From NCBI GenBank assembly GCA_022614735.1, contig JAKEHZ010000307.1, positions 1 to 16,039 of the forward strand: 16,039 nt of DNA. Reading direction: 5' to 3'. The position numbers were made by a program, and so were the translations under genes. Each line of letters opens with the position of its first letter. Positions within the stretch are counted from its first letter, which is position 1. This document shows positions 1 to 12,670 of this stretch, one piece after another. This stretch comes from Acidobacteriota bacterium. Its GTDB lineage: Bacteria > Acidobacteriota > Blastocatellia > RBC074. The notes beneath the pieces were generated by a model that was not told where the DNA came from, did no database searches, and saw nothing but the letters and a program-made list of their open reading frames with translations.

Positions 1-2761
1 CCCGAACCTTCTGCCACAGCTCGCCAGGATAGTGATGCGCACGATGGTTCTGGAGCTGAATGTTGCTCGAGTTCAGGGCCTTTTGAAGGGCCAGACGGCA
101 GGGGAACGCTTCCAGGACTATTTTAATCGACTGTCTAACCCGGCAAAAGCGCTGGCAATTCTACGGGAATACCCTGTTCTGGCGCGCCAGCTTGCTTTAT
201 GTGTCAACTACTGGGTGGCAAATAGTCTGGAGTTTCTCAGTCGTCTTTCCGTCGATTGGGAAAAACTGACGGTCTTGACCGGCACTGAATGCGACCCGGG
301 GGCACTTACGGAGGTTGCGGGAGGGATGGGTGACACGCATCGTGAGGGACGGTCAGTTATTATTGCCACTTTCAGCTCCGGTCTCAAAGTCGTTTATAAA
401 CCACGTTCACTGGCTGTAGATAAACATTTCAGTGGACTCCTAACCTGGATCAACTCTTGCTGTATTCATCCGCAATTCCGGGTCTTGAAGGTTATGGAAT
501 GCGTAAATTATGGTTGGACCGAATTCGTTCCGGCGAAAGTCTGCAATTCACCGGAAGAGTTGAGCCGATTTTATGAAAGACTTGGAGCCTGTCTCGGAAT
601 ATTGTTTGTGTTGGATGCTACCGACATTCATCACGAAAATCTGGTTGCCTCCGGAGAATATCCGGGCATGGTCGACCTTGAGTCGTTGTTCCATCCGCAT
701 ATAACTACATTGCGAGGCGCGCCTGCTCTCGAATTCTCCCGCCGCGCAATAGAACGGTCCGTGTTGCGGGTAGGGTTATTGCCGCAGCAAATCTGGGTCA
801 ATGCCGAAGGGGAGGGGATTGACATTAGTGGCATGGGAGGTATGGAAGGGCAAATAACTCCGTTTCCGGTCCTGGTTTCTGATCATGAGGGAACAGACGA
901 AATGCGCTTCGTCCGTAAACGCATAGAATTTGGGGCCGGCCAAAATCATCCCATTTGGGATGGCAAGACAGTGGGGCCGGAGGAATATGCAGATGAGATA
1001 ATAAATGGTTTCAGCACGGTTTATCACCTTATCGTCAGTCACAGAGATGAGTTCTTGGCAGATGACGGGCCTCTAGCTGCCTTCGCGAACGATGAGGTGC
1101 GGTGTCTCGTCCGGCCGACCAGAATCTATGGGAAAATACTCGATGAAAGCTACCATCCGAATGTGTTGCGCAGTGCTCTTGATCGCGACCGGCTCTGTGA
1201 CTGTCTGTGGATTGGCCTTGAGCATCACCCTGAGCTGATGAGGTTGATTCCTTTTGAGCAGGCCGATCTGAAGCGAGGGGATATTCCATATTTTGCTTGC
1301 CGCCCCAATTCCAGGCATCTCTGGAGTTGCACGGGTGAACAAATTTCAGACTTCCTGCAAGGTACGAGCCTGAATATGGTGCGGGAAAAAATTCTGGCGC
1401 TTTCAGAAGAAGACCTATCGCGTCAGATCTGGTTCATCCGCGGTTCCCTTGCGACGACCCGAGAGACAAAGCCTCCTGTTGCCACAATCGCTGATGCGCC
1501 ACACGAATCTACACCTGCCAATAGCGATGCTCTAATTCGTGCAGCCTGCCTGATCGGTGACCAATTGGAAGCAATTGCTTACCGCAGCGATGAGTTTATC
1601 TCCTGGACCGGGCTCACAATGATTCAAGAAAAATGCTGGTCCATATTGCCCGTCGGTACAGACCTCTACAGCGGACTGACGGGGCTATCTCTATATTTTG
1701 CATATCTGGGCGAGGTCACGCAGATAGAGCGATATCGTAAGCTGGCAATGTTAGCTCTGAACACTGCCAGCCGGAAGCTGGACGAGGCCTGCTCTCTCCG
1801 TTCCAACAAACCTTTCTCCGTTGGAGCATTCTCCGGAGAGAGTGGCCTGATCTATTTGCTCACTCATCTTGGGGCACTCTGGTGTGATCCAGAATTGCAC
1901 GAAGAAGCAGAGGTTCGGCTCAAACTCCTGGAAGACAGTATAGAGTTAGATAGGAGCTTCGACATTCTAGGAGGGGTTGCCGGCTACCTCTGTGTTTTGC
2001 TCAACCTCTATGGTCACACATCTTCATCTGAAGCGCTGGAGAACGCCCTGCAATGTGCGGATCACCTGCATAGTAACGCTCAGCCCATGTCGCAAGGGGT
2101 CGCCTGGCCAACCTGGGGTAAGATATCGACAGCGCCACTCACCGGGTTTTCTCATGGCACTGCCGGGATTGCGTACGCACTTTTACGTTTGGCTTATCTG
2201 ACGGGCGAGGGTCGTTCTCGCCAGCTGGCATTGGATGCCATTGCTTACGAGCGCAGTCATTTTATACCACAGGAAGGGAACTGGCGTGATCTGCGAAAGT
2301 CGGCGGGGACATCCGGTCCTATGACAGCCTGGTGTCACGGTGCGATGGGGATCGGGCTGGCGCGATTGCTGGGGCTATCCTGGGTTGATGATGAGGAGAT
2401 ACGCGCGGAAATTGAGGTGGCGCTTGAAACAACATCCCGGCGCGGTTTCGGTGGCAACCACTCTCTTTGCCACGGCGATCTTGGTAATCTGGAACTGCTG
2501 ATGGAAGCGAGCCGGCTTGTGGAATACAGCCATTGGCGAGACAGTGCATATCAGACTGCCGGAACTTTGCTCGATTTCTCACAACGGTATGGTTGGGTTT
2601 GTTCTACACCCAATGGGATAGAAACGCCGGGATTGATGCTCGGACTAGCAGGCATTGGCTATGGATTACTGCGTTTGGCTGCTCCGGAGCAGGTGCCGTC
2701 GGTATTGGCTTTGCAGGGGCCGACTCAACAGTTGACCGTGAAAGGCCCGATGCCAGACTGA
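1..2761 (+). CDS. Class II lanthipeptide synthetase (LanM-like), N-terminus cut by window edge
   Basis: A bifunctional cytoplasmic enzyme of this family phosphorylates and dehydrates Ser/Thr in a precursor peptide, then cyclises Cys onto the dehydro residues. The frame is open to base 1, so the GTG at 32 is probably internal; LanM proteins are usually near 1000 aa and 909 codons follow that GTG. Numbering from it, the lyase/kinase-like dehydratase domain (DUF4135) covers about 1-470, with YKPRSL at 122-127, TDIHHEN at 197-203 and VDLE at 214-217. The LanC-like cyclase domain covers about 540-890. It has GFSHGTAG at 705-712, AWCHGAMG at 766-773 and SLCHGDLGN at 811-819; C768, C813 and H814 are the expected zinc ligands. 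The end (PGLMLGLAGIGYGLLRLA, then VPSVL) is typical, followed by about 17 extra residues. No precursor, transporter or protease gene is visible, so the product is unknown. The stop codon lies inside a palindrome arm. The gene converges on rpoC. Confidence 0.93.
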   Translation, partial: PNLLPQLARIVMRTMVLELNVARVQGLLKGQTAGERFQDYFNRLSNPAKALAILREYPVLARQLALCVNYWVANSLEFLSRLSVDWEKLTVLTGTECDPGALTEVAGGMGDTHREGRSVIIATFSSGLKVVYKPRSLAVDKHFSGLLTWINSCCIHPQFRVLKVMECVNYGWTEFVPAKVCNSPEELSRFYERLGACLGILFVLDATDIHHENLVASGEYPGMVDLESLFHPHITTLRGAPALEFSRRAIERSVLRVGLLPQQIWVNAEGEGIDISGMGGMEGQITPFPVLVSDHEGTDEMRFVRKRIEFGAGQNHPIWDGKTVGPEEYADEIINGFSTVYHLIVSHRDEFLADDGPLAAFANDEVRCLVRPTRIYGKILDESYHPNVLRSALDRDRLCDCLWIGLEHHPELMRLIPFEQADLKRGDIPYFACRPNSRHLWSCTGEQISDFLQGTSLNMVREKILALSEEDLSRQIWFIRGSLATTRETKPPVATIADAPHESTPANSDALIRAACLIGDQLEAIAYRSDEFISWTGLTMIQEKCWSILPVGTDLYSGLTGLSLYFAYLGEVTQIERYRKLAMLALNTASRKLDEACSLRSNKPFSVGAFSGESGLIYLLTHLGALWCDPELHEEAEVRLKLLEDSIELDRSFDILGGVAGYLCVLLNLYGHTSSSEALENALQCADHLHSNAQPMSQGVAWPTWGKISTAPLTGFSHGTAGIAYALLRLAYLTGEGRSRQLALDAIAYERSHFIPQEGNWRDLRKSAGTSGPMTAWCHGAMGIGLARLLGLSWVDDEEIRAEIEVALETTSRRGFGGNHSLCHGDLGNLELLMEASRLVEYSHWRDSAYQTAGTLLDFSQRYGWVCSTPNGIETPGLMLGLAGIGYGLLRLAAPEQVPSVLALQGPTQQLTVKGPMPD

Positions 2762-2862
2762 AGAGGGAAAACGGAACAAACGGAAATAACGGAACAAACG
2801 GAAAGTTTTTGGCTTTTTCCGTTTGTTCCGTTATTTCCGTTTGTTCCGTTTTCCCTCTTCAG
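2758..2862. repeat. Palindrome A: perfect 47-bp inverted repeat with 9-nt tandem units
   Basis: The arms 2758-2804 and 2816-2862 are exact reverse complements around an 11-nt loop. Each arm contains four tandem 9-mers of the form AACGGAANN in an ABAB-like order, so it is also a tandem duplication of an 18-mer. The left arm carries the lanM stop codon (TGA, 2759-2761), and the right arm ends 13 nt from the rpoC stop. It sits between convergent genes, so it could act as a bidirectional transcription barrier. However, no T-run follows either arm as in a classical intrinsic terminator. Confidence 0.95.
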
Positions 2863-2875
2863 CTTGCCGAAACTA

Positions 2876-5800
2876 CTACTCTTCTTCTTCGAACTCGAAG
2901 TCTGCCTCCGGTAGCTCGAAATCAGCATCGGCTTCGACCACATCCTCATACTCGCCCTCCGGAACCTCCTCAAACTCCGATTCATCGAATTCAGGCTCCG
3001 GTTCGGGGATTGCTCGCGCATTTGTGGCCGCGACCATGGCGTCGATGTAGCTTTGAGTATCGTCAACCTCTTCGGCTTTCACTTCGCTCATTGTCGGGTC
3101 GGGAGCAACTTTGACTCTGCGGTAGTACTCCATCCCGGTGCCTGCCGGGATGAGGCGACCCATGATCACGTTCTCCTTCAGACCGCGGAGGTAATCCACA
3201 CGGCCTGAAATCGCCGCCTCGGTCAGCACGCGTGTCGTCTCCTGGAATGACGCGGCCGAGATGAACGAATCAGTCGAGAGTGAGGCCTTCGTGATACCGA
3301 GCAGCAGTGGTTCGGCCACGGCCGGTTGTCCGTCCTGTGTTTCAACGCGGGAGTTTTCATCCATGAAGCGGAAGCGATCAACCTGTTCTTCGAGCAGGAA
3401 CTCAGTATCCCCGACATCCTTGATGCGCACCCAGCGTAACATCTGTCGAACAATCACCTCGATATGCTTGTCGTTGATGTGTACACCCTGCAAGCGGTAG
3501 ACCTCCTGGATCGCGTTGACCAGGTAACGCTGTAACTCTTCCATTCCGCGTACGGAGAGGATGTCGTGCGGGTTGAGCGGCCCGTCCATCAACGGCTCAC
3601 CTGCGCGCACGTGATCGCCCTCTTGTACGTTGATATGCGTGCCGCGCGGTATGGAGTATTCGCGCTCTTCTCCCGTGTCACCCATTATAAGGATCTTCTG
3701 GGAGCCTTTGGTGACGTTACCGAACTTGACGCTACCGTCAATCTCGCTCATCACCGCCGTCTCACGGGGCTTGCGGGCTTCGAAAAGCTCCACGACACGC
3801 GGGAGACCGCCGACGATGTCCTTGGTGCGTGTGATTTCGCGCGGGATTTTGGCTATCACATCACCGGGTGCGACTTCATCACCATTGGACGTCATGAGGT
3901 TGGCTCGGATCGGCATCGAGTAGAACTTGAGTACCTTGCCGGCATCGTTCTTGATCTCGATTCGCGGCTGCCGTTTCTCATCGGGTGAGTCCATAACGAT
4001 CGGACGCGTCAGGCCGGTCACTTCGTCAACCTCCTCGTGAACGGTCATGCCCTCGATCAGGTCACGCCAGTGAACCGTGCCGCCGACTTCGGTCAGAATC
4101 GCGAAGGTATAGGGGTCCCATTCGGCAAGCTTCTGACCTTCCTCGATGCGGCCACCGTCAGGAATCAAGAGTGATGCACCATAGGCGATCGGGTAACGCT
4201 CGACTTCGCGTCCACGATCATCGACGATCAAGACCGAGCCGTTGCGGTTCATCGCCACGATCTTCCCTTGGCGGCTGATGACTGTGTTGAGAGTGTCGTA
4301 CCTGATGCGCCCGCTCTTGCGCGCCTCGTGCGACGACGCCTCTGAGACCTTAGACGCCGTTCCGCCGATGTGGAATGTACGCATTGTGAGCTGCGTTCCC
4401 GGCTCGCCGATCGACTGAGCGGCGATGACCCCTACCGCTTCGCCGATGTCGACCACTATGCCGACCGCGAGGTTTCGGCCGTAGCACTTAACACACACGC
4501 CGCGCCTCGATTCACAGGTCAGCACTGAGCGGATGCGCACACGCTCGATACCCGCATTCTGAATCTCGGTCGCGATGTCTTCCGTGATCTCTTCACCGCC
4601 GATAGCCAGGACTTCGCTGGTGATCGGGTCAATGACATCCTCCAGAGCCACACGGCCGATGATGCGCTCGCGGAGTCCCTCGATGATATCGCCGCCCTCG
4701 GTTATCGACTCTGCCCAGATGCCTTTGATCGTGCCGCAATCCTGCTCCGAGACGATGACATCTTGCGCAACGTCGACCAGACGACGGGTCAGATAACCCG
4801 AGTCTGCGGTCTTTAGCGCCGTGTCCGCAAGACCCTTACGGGCGCCGTGCGTAGAGATGAAGTACTGCAACACGTTCAGACCTTCGCGGAAGTTGGCGTG
4901 GATTGGCGTCTCTATGATTTCGCCTGACGGCTTGGCCATCAGACCACGCATCCCCGCGAGCTGGCGGATCTGCTGCTGATTGCCGCGCGCGCCGGACTCG
5001 GCCATGACCAGGATCGGATTGAGCTCGCGTGATTCCTTCTCGCGCTTGCTCATCTCTTTGAACATTTCGTCGGCGACTCTCTCAGTCACTTCAGACCAGA
5101 TCGCGACGACCTTGTTGTAACGTTCACCGTTGGTGATGACGCCGTCCTTGTACTGTTGTTCGACCTTGGCCACCTCGTTTTCAGCTGCGGCCACCAGAGC
5201 GGGCTTGCTCGGCGGAGTGACCATATCGTCAATGCCGATGGAGAGGCCGGCCATGGTCGCGTGCAGGAAGCCGAGGTCCTTGAGCTTGTCGAGCATCAGC
5301 ACCGTGGTTTGATGACCCAGTCGCAGGAAGCAGTAATTGACGAGGATCTGCAGGCCTTTCTTTTTGAGCGTCCCATTGACGTAGGGCATATCGGGCGGCA
5401 GGGCGTCATTCAGTATGACGCGGCCAACGGTCGTGTTGATAGTCCGGTTAACATCGTGAATCGTAGCCTTGATCACGTCTTGATTGTCACGCTCGTTGTC
5501 GAGGTCGATCAACTTGCCTTTATACCGCAGACGGATCTTGGTTTGCGTCGTGACTTCTTTGTAATCGAGCGCGAGCAAAGCTTCTGCGCTGTTCGCGAAC
5601 GCGTGTCCTTCGCCCTTCGCGCCCTCAACTGCGCGCGTCAGGTAGTAGCAACCCAGGACAATGTCCTGCGACGGGACAGCGATCGGCTGCCCGGAAGCAG
5701 GGGAGAGGATGTTGTTCGAAGACAGCATCAGCACTTGGGCTTCGATCTGTGCCTCGGGCGAGAGCGGGATATGGACCGCCATCTGATCACCATCGAAATC

Positions 5801-7195
5801 CGCATTGAACGCGGTACATACCAGGGGATGTATCTTGATCGCCTTGCCTTCGACCAGCACTGGATCGAACGCCTGAATGCCCAGCCGGTGCAGCGTAGGA
5901 GCGCGGTTGAGCAACACCGGGTGATCTCTAATCACCTTCTCGAGGATATCCCATACGACCTCATCCTGTTGCTCGACCTTCTCTTTGGCTTGTTTTATGG
6001 TTGCGGCATGGCCTTCGGCTTCGAGCCGGTTATAGATGAACGGTTTGAACAGCTCGAGCGCCATCTTCTTTGGCAGACCACATTGATGCAACTTCAGCTC
6101 GGGTCCGACAACGATCACCGAGCGGCCCGAGTAATCGACGCGCTTGCCCAGCAGGTTCTGCCGGAAACGACCCTGCTTGCCCTTCAAGGTGTCCGAGAGC
6201 GATTTCAGCGGGCGGTTGTTGACGCCACGGAGCACACGGCCCCGTCGCCCATTGTCGAACAATGCATCGACGGCTTCCTGCAGCATGCGCTTTTCGTTGC
6301 GGACGATGACCTCGGGCGCTTTCAGCTCGATCAGCTTCGAGAGACGATTGTTACGGTTGATGACGCGACGATAAAGGTCATTCAAGTCCGAGGTGGCGAA
6401 TCGTCCGCCATCGAGCGGAACGAGCGGGCGAAGCTCGGGTGGGATGACCGGGATAACATCGAGAATCATCCATTCGGGTTTGTTGCCTGATTTGCTGAAT
6501 GAATCTACGACCTTGAGCCGCTTGGAGAATTTGAGCTTCTTCTGCTGGCTCGTCTCCGTCTTCATCCTGTAACGCAGTTCTTCTGCGAGCTCCTCAACCT
6601 CGACTTTCTGAAGCAGAATCTTGATCGCCTCAGCGCCCATCCGAGCAACTTCCTCATTGAACTTGCCGGGGAATTCCTGCCGCAGTTGGCGATAGCGCTC
6701 ATCAGTGAGCATCTCGCGCTCTTTGAGCGGCAGACCGAGACTTTCGATCTCGTCTTTGTCCGCGACGACGATGTAATTCTCGAAGTAGAGAACCTTTTCA
6801 AGCTCGCGCAGCGGAATGTCGAGCAGATGGCCGATACGCGAAGGAAGCCCTTTGAAAAACCAGACGTGCGAGCATGGGCTTGCGAGCTCGATGTGCCCGA
6901 GTCGCTCGCGGCGGACCTTCGCCTGAGTGACTTCGACGCCACACTTGTCACAGATCACGCCGCGATGCTTCATTCGTTTGTATTTGCCGCATAGACACTC
7001 CCAGTCGGTGACCGGGCCAAAGATGCGTGCGCAAAACAGCCCATCGCGTTCCGGCTTAAAAGTCCGATAGTTGATTGTTTCAGGTTTGGTAACGTGGCCA
7101 TGTGACCACGAACGAATCTTTTCTGGCGAGGCGAGACTGATGCGTATCGCCTCAAAGTCCGGTGTCAGAGTTTTTTCGCCTGAGTATCTAAACAC
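2876..7195 (-). CDS. rpoC: DNA-directed RNA polymerase subunit beta'
   Basis: This is the largest catalytic subunit of RNA polymerase, which forms the active centre with beta. With a GTG start at 7195 it has 1439 aa. Zinc site 1 is C67/C69/C82/C85; the Mg-binding NADFDGDQMAVH motif starts near residue 464; the bridge helix is about 767-813; zinc site 2 is C820/C894/C901/C904; the trigger-loop region (GVIAAQSIGEPGTQLTMRTF) starts near 921. The last 40 or so residues are a very acidic Glu/Asp tail. The frame stays open 29 codons further upstream, but those codons only translate a heptamer repeat (NPQSAI units). GTG 7195 is preceded by a strong GGGAGGG ribosome site, and the family-conserved sequence begins right after it. 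It lies downstream of rpoB in the same transcript, with palindrome B in the 99-nt spacer. Confidence 0.97.
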   Translation of the reverse strand: MFRYSGEKTLTPDFEAIRISLASPEKIRSWSHGHVTKPETINYRTFKPERDGLFCARIFGPVTDWECLCGKYKRMKHRGVICDKCGVEVTQAKVRRERLGHIELASPCSHVWFFKGLPSRIGHLLDIPLRELEKVLYFENYIVVADKDEIESLGLPLKEREMLTDERYRQLRQEFPGKFNEEVARMGAEAIKILLQKVEVEELAEELRYRMKTETSQQKKLKFSKRLKVVDSFSKSGNKPEWMILDVIPVIPPELRPLVPLDGGRFATSDLNDLYRRVINRNNRLSKLIELKAPEVIVRNEKRMLQEAVDALFDNGRRGRVLRGVNNRPLKSLSDTLKGKQGRFRQNLLGKRVDYSGRSVIVVGPELKLHQCGLPKKMALELFKPFIYNRLEAEGHAATIKQAKEKVEQQDEVVWDILEKVIRDHPVLLNRAPTLHRLGIQAFDPVLVEGKAIKIHPLVCTAFNADFDGDQMAVHIPLSPEAQIEAQVLMLSSNNILSPASGQPIAVPSQDIVLGCYYLTRAVEGAKGEGHAFANSAEALLALDYKEVTTQTKIRLRYKGKLIDLDNERDNQDVIKATIHDVNRTINTTVGRVILNDALPPDMPYVNGTLKKKGLQILVNYCFLRLGHQTTVLMLDKLKDLGFLHATMAGLSIGIDDMVTPPSKPALVAAAENEVAKVEQQYKDGVITNGERYNKVVAIWSEVTERVADEMFKEMSKREKESRELNPILVMAESGARGNQQQIRQLAGMRGLMAKPSGEIIETPIHANFREGLNVLQYFISTHGARKGLADTALKTADSGYLTRRLVDVAQDVIVSEQDCGTIKGIWAESITEGGDIIEGLRERIIGRVALEDVIDPITSEVLAIGGEEITEDIATEIQNAGIERVRIRSVLTCESRRGVCVKCYGRNLAVGIVVDIGEAVGVIAAQSIGEPGTQLTMRTFHIGGTASKVSEASSHEARKSGRIRYDTLNTVISRQGKIVAMNRNGSVLIVDDRGREVERYPIAYGASLLIPDGGRIEEGQKLAEWDPYTFAILTEVGGTVHWRDLIEGMTVHEEVDEVTGLTRPIVMDSPDEKRQPRIEIKNDAGKVLKFYSMPIRANLMTSNGDEVAPGDVIAKIPREITRTKDIVGGLPRVVELFEARKPRETAVMSEIDGSVKFGNVTKGSQKILIMGDTGEEREYSIPRGTHINVQEGDHVRAGEPLMDGPLNPHDILSVRGMEELQRYLVNAIQEVYRLQGVHINDKHIEVIVRQMLRWVRIKDVGDTEFLLEEQVDRFRFMDENSRVETQDGQPAVAEPLLLGITKASLSTDSFISAASFQETTRVLTEAAISGRVDYLRGLKENVIMGRLIPAGTGMEYYRRVKVAPDPTMSEVKAEEVDDTQSYIDAMVAATNARAIPEPEPEFDESEFEEVPEGEYEDVVEADADFELPEADFEFEEEE

Positions 7196-7199
7196 AGTT

Positions 7200-7206
7200 C
7201 CCTCCC
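7200..7206 (-). promoter_or_regulatory. Ribosome binding site of rpoC
   Basis: The minus strand reads GGGAGGG, then AACT, then GTG. This is the strongest Shine-Dalgarno match near the gene, and it decides the GTG start at 7195 over the ATG at 7282, which lies inside a palindrome arm. Confidence 0.85.
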
Positions 7207-7211
7207 ACGTA

Positions 7212-7293
7212 CGGATTGCGGACTGCGGATTGCGGATTGCGGATTGGTAGTTCGTATTCAATCCGCAATCCGCAGTCCGCAATCCGCAATCAA
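7212..7293. repeat. Palindrome B: heptamer-repeat inverted repeat between rpoB and rpoC
   Basis: The arms 7212-7239 and 7259-7286 are 28-nt exact reverse complements around a 19-nt loop. The right side continues the same tandem repeat to 7293, one base short of the rpoB stop codon (TAA, 7295-7297). The arms are built from ATTGCGG heptamers with one ACTGCGG variant unit in each arm. On the minus-strand transcript this would fold in the rpoB-rpoC spacer, just upstream of the rpoC ribosome site. No U-tract follows, so termination is not implied. Confidence 0.93.
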
Positions 7294-7294
7294 T

Positions 7295-11683
<4,389 letters not shown>

Positions 11684-11882
11684 TGCGAATTACGTCCTGT
11701 GGCGCAGTGGCTGAAAGCCCGAAGAGCCTCTCTTCTATCGGTCCCAGCCGGCACACTCTGCCCATTCCGCCCACTTTGAATGCGAAAGCGGCGGCAAGGG
11801 ACAACACTGCCCCCGCCGCGCGCGTCGCGGTTGAAATTGTCGTCTTTGTAACTGAAGGTTGCCGATGCTCAATAACCTTGGA

Positions 11883-11911
11883 AGTATATGGAAAACTGCC
11901 CGCGCTGTAAA
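11883..11911 (-). promoter_or_regulatory. Predicted sigma70-type promoter for rpoBC
   Basis: The minus strand reads TTTACA (11906-11911), a 17-nt spacer, then TATACT (11883-11888). Five of six bases match the consensus in each box, with ideal spacing. Transcription would start near 11876, giving a 5' leader of about 190 nt before rpoB. This would let rpoBC be transcribed independently of the ribosomal protein genes upstream. It is a sequence prediction only. Confidence 0.6.
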
Positions 11912-11918
11912 GGCGCAG

Positions 11919-11936
11919 ACCTATTTTACCTATTTT
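11919..11936 (-). repeat. 9-nt direct repeat just upstream of the rpoB promoter
   Basis: Two adjacent exact copies of AAAATAGGT (minus strand) lie between a stray TTGACA at 11936-11941 and the predicted -35 box at 11906-11911. The position would suit a regulator site, but nothing identifies one; it may equally be another short tandem repeat of the kind common in this window. Confidence 0.5.
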
Positions 11937-11991
11937 GTCAAGGGCCAAGGTCGATAATCTGACTCAAAATCAGGTGAGGCCAACCTGCTCT

Positions 11992-12070
11992 TGATTGCTG
12001 ATCGCGGATCGCGGATTTAATAGGAACTTCCTTATTAAATCCGCAATCCGCGATCCGCGATCAGCAATCA
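11992..12070. repeat. Palindrome C: heptamer-repeat inverted repeat after rplL
   Basis: The outer arms pair from 11992 inward with 12070 inward. Read outside-in, both arms contain ATTGCTG and then two ATCGCGG units; the right arm has one additional ATTGCGG unit that the left arm lacks, which would form a 7-nt bulge. The apex at 12011-12044 is almost identical to the apex of palindrome D in reverse orientation. The element ends 6 nt from the rplL stop codon. No U-run follows on the transcript side. Confidence 0.92.
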
Positions 12071-12076
12071 GAAGAT

Positions 12077-12466
12077 TTACTTCAGTTCGACGGACGCACC
12101 AACATCAGTAAGTTGTTTCTTCATCTTCTCAGCGTCATCCTTCGAAACGCCTTCCTTGACCGGCTTCGGAGCACCATCAACCAGGTCTTTGGCTTCTTTC
12201 AAACCGAGGCCGGTCAGTTCACGTACGACCTTGATAACATTGATTTTGTTGGCGCCCGCTGCAGTCAGGACGAGATCGAACGAATCCTTCTCCTCAACTG
12301 CCGGGGCGGCGCCCGCACCCGCAGCCGCGCCACCAGCCATCATAACCGGGGCTACCGCTACCGCCGCTGAAACTCCAAATTTCTCTTCGAGTGCCTTCAC
12401 TAATTCTGAGGCCTCTAACAGACTGAGGCCACCTATGGTTTCAACAAGATTTTGAATGTCCGCCAT
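12077..12466 (-). CDS. rplL: Large ribosomal subunit protein bL12 (L7/L12)
   Basis: This acidic stalk protein forms dimers on L10 and recruits translation factors, including EF-Tu and EF-G, to the ribosome. It has 129 aa, the usual size. The N-terminal dimerisation helices cover about 1-35, an Ala/Gly/Pro-rich hinge about 38-58, and the globular C-terminal domain about 60-129. That last domain contains the conserved KINVIKVVRELTGLGLKEAK segment. An AGGAGG ribosome site lies upstream, though about 13 nt from the ATG, which is longer than ideal. It follows rplJ after a 204-nt spacer, the normal gene order, and precedes palindrome C and the rpoB promoter. The long spacer leaves room for extra regulation to raise L12 above L10, as the ribosome needs several L12 copies per L10. 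Confidence 0.97.
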   Translation of the reverse strand: MADIQNLVETIGGLSLLEASELVKALEEKFGVSAAVAVAPVMMAGGAAAGAGAAPAVEEKDSFDLVLTAAGANKINVIKVVRELTGLGLKEAKDLVDGAPKPVKEGVSKDDAEKMKKQLTDVGASVELK

Positions 12467-12540
12467 AACTTCTACAATTCCTCCTACGATGCCTGCCCGG
12501 TGTTTAGATTAGAGCAGGAATTAATTTCAGTTAACTCTCA

Positions 12541-12564
12541 CGCCGCTTGATGCTTACAGCGGCG
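12541..12564 (-). other. Short hairpin in the rplJ-rplL spacer
   Basis: The 7-nt arms 12541-12547 and 12558-12564 (CGCCGCT/AGCGGCG) close a 10-nt loop in the 204-nt spacer. It is GC-rich but has no following U-run, so it is not a standard terminator. It could be a processing or attenuation structure that helps set the L10:L12 ratio; that role is only a guess. Confidence 0.4.
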
Positions 12565-12670
12565 ATCCCAGTTGACCATCATCGGGCATCACTCCGTTGT
12601 TGGTCTTTGGTGACGAGTTGCCGCGCACTGACATTGGCAGCGCGACTCAATAAAACCCAAATCTCGAATT

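Larger units (their letters stand above)
11684..12076. other. 393-bp non-coding gap between rplL and rpoB
   Basis: In transcription order (right to left) this gap holds palindrome C just after the rplL stop. It then has a 9-nt direct repeat (AAAATAGGT twice, 11919-11936), a sigma70-type promoter (11883-11911) and a leader of about 190 nt up to rpoB. Within the leader, 11721-11735 forms a 6-bp hairpin with a 3-nt loop (GAAGAG/CTCTTC). A 114-codon open frame crosses the gap and runs into rpoB in another frame, but it shows no recognisable protein features. No RNA family was recognised in the leader. Confidence 0.7.

Noticed and set aside
2758..2862. Classical intrinsic terminator between lanM and rpoC
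   Set aside because: The hairpin is strong, but there is no T-run after it on either strand; a terminating role is possible but not shown by sequence.
2533..3114. Open frames across palindrome A with Asn-Gly-Thr repeats
   Set aside because: They read the repeat itself on either strand and overlap lanM and rpoC in wrong frames.
5156..6490. 444-codon open frame on the plus strand opposite rpoC
   Set aside because: It lies entirely antisense to the conserved catalytic region of rpoC; long antisense frames are expected opposite biased codon use, and no protein family is recognisable.
7196..7282. Upstream extension of rpoC to the ATG at 7282
   Set aside because: The added 29 codons only translate palindrome B heptamers, the ATG lies in a palindrome arm, and a strong ribosome site with the conserved N-terminus supports GTG 7195.
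12467..12670. Promoter for rplL in the rplJ-rplL spacer (TTAACT, 17 nt, TAATCT)
   Set aside because: Only four and three bases match the consensus boxes, too weak to annotate.
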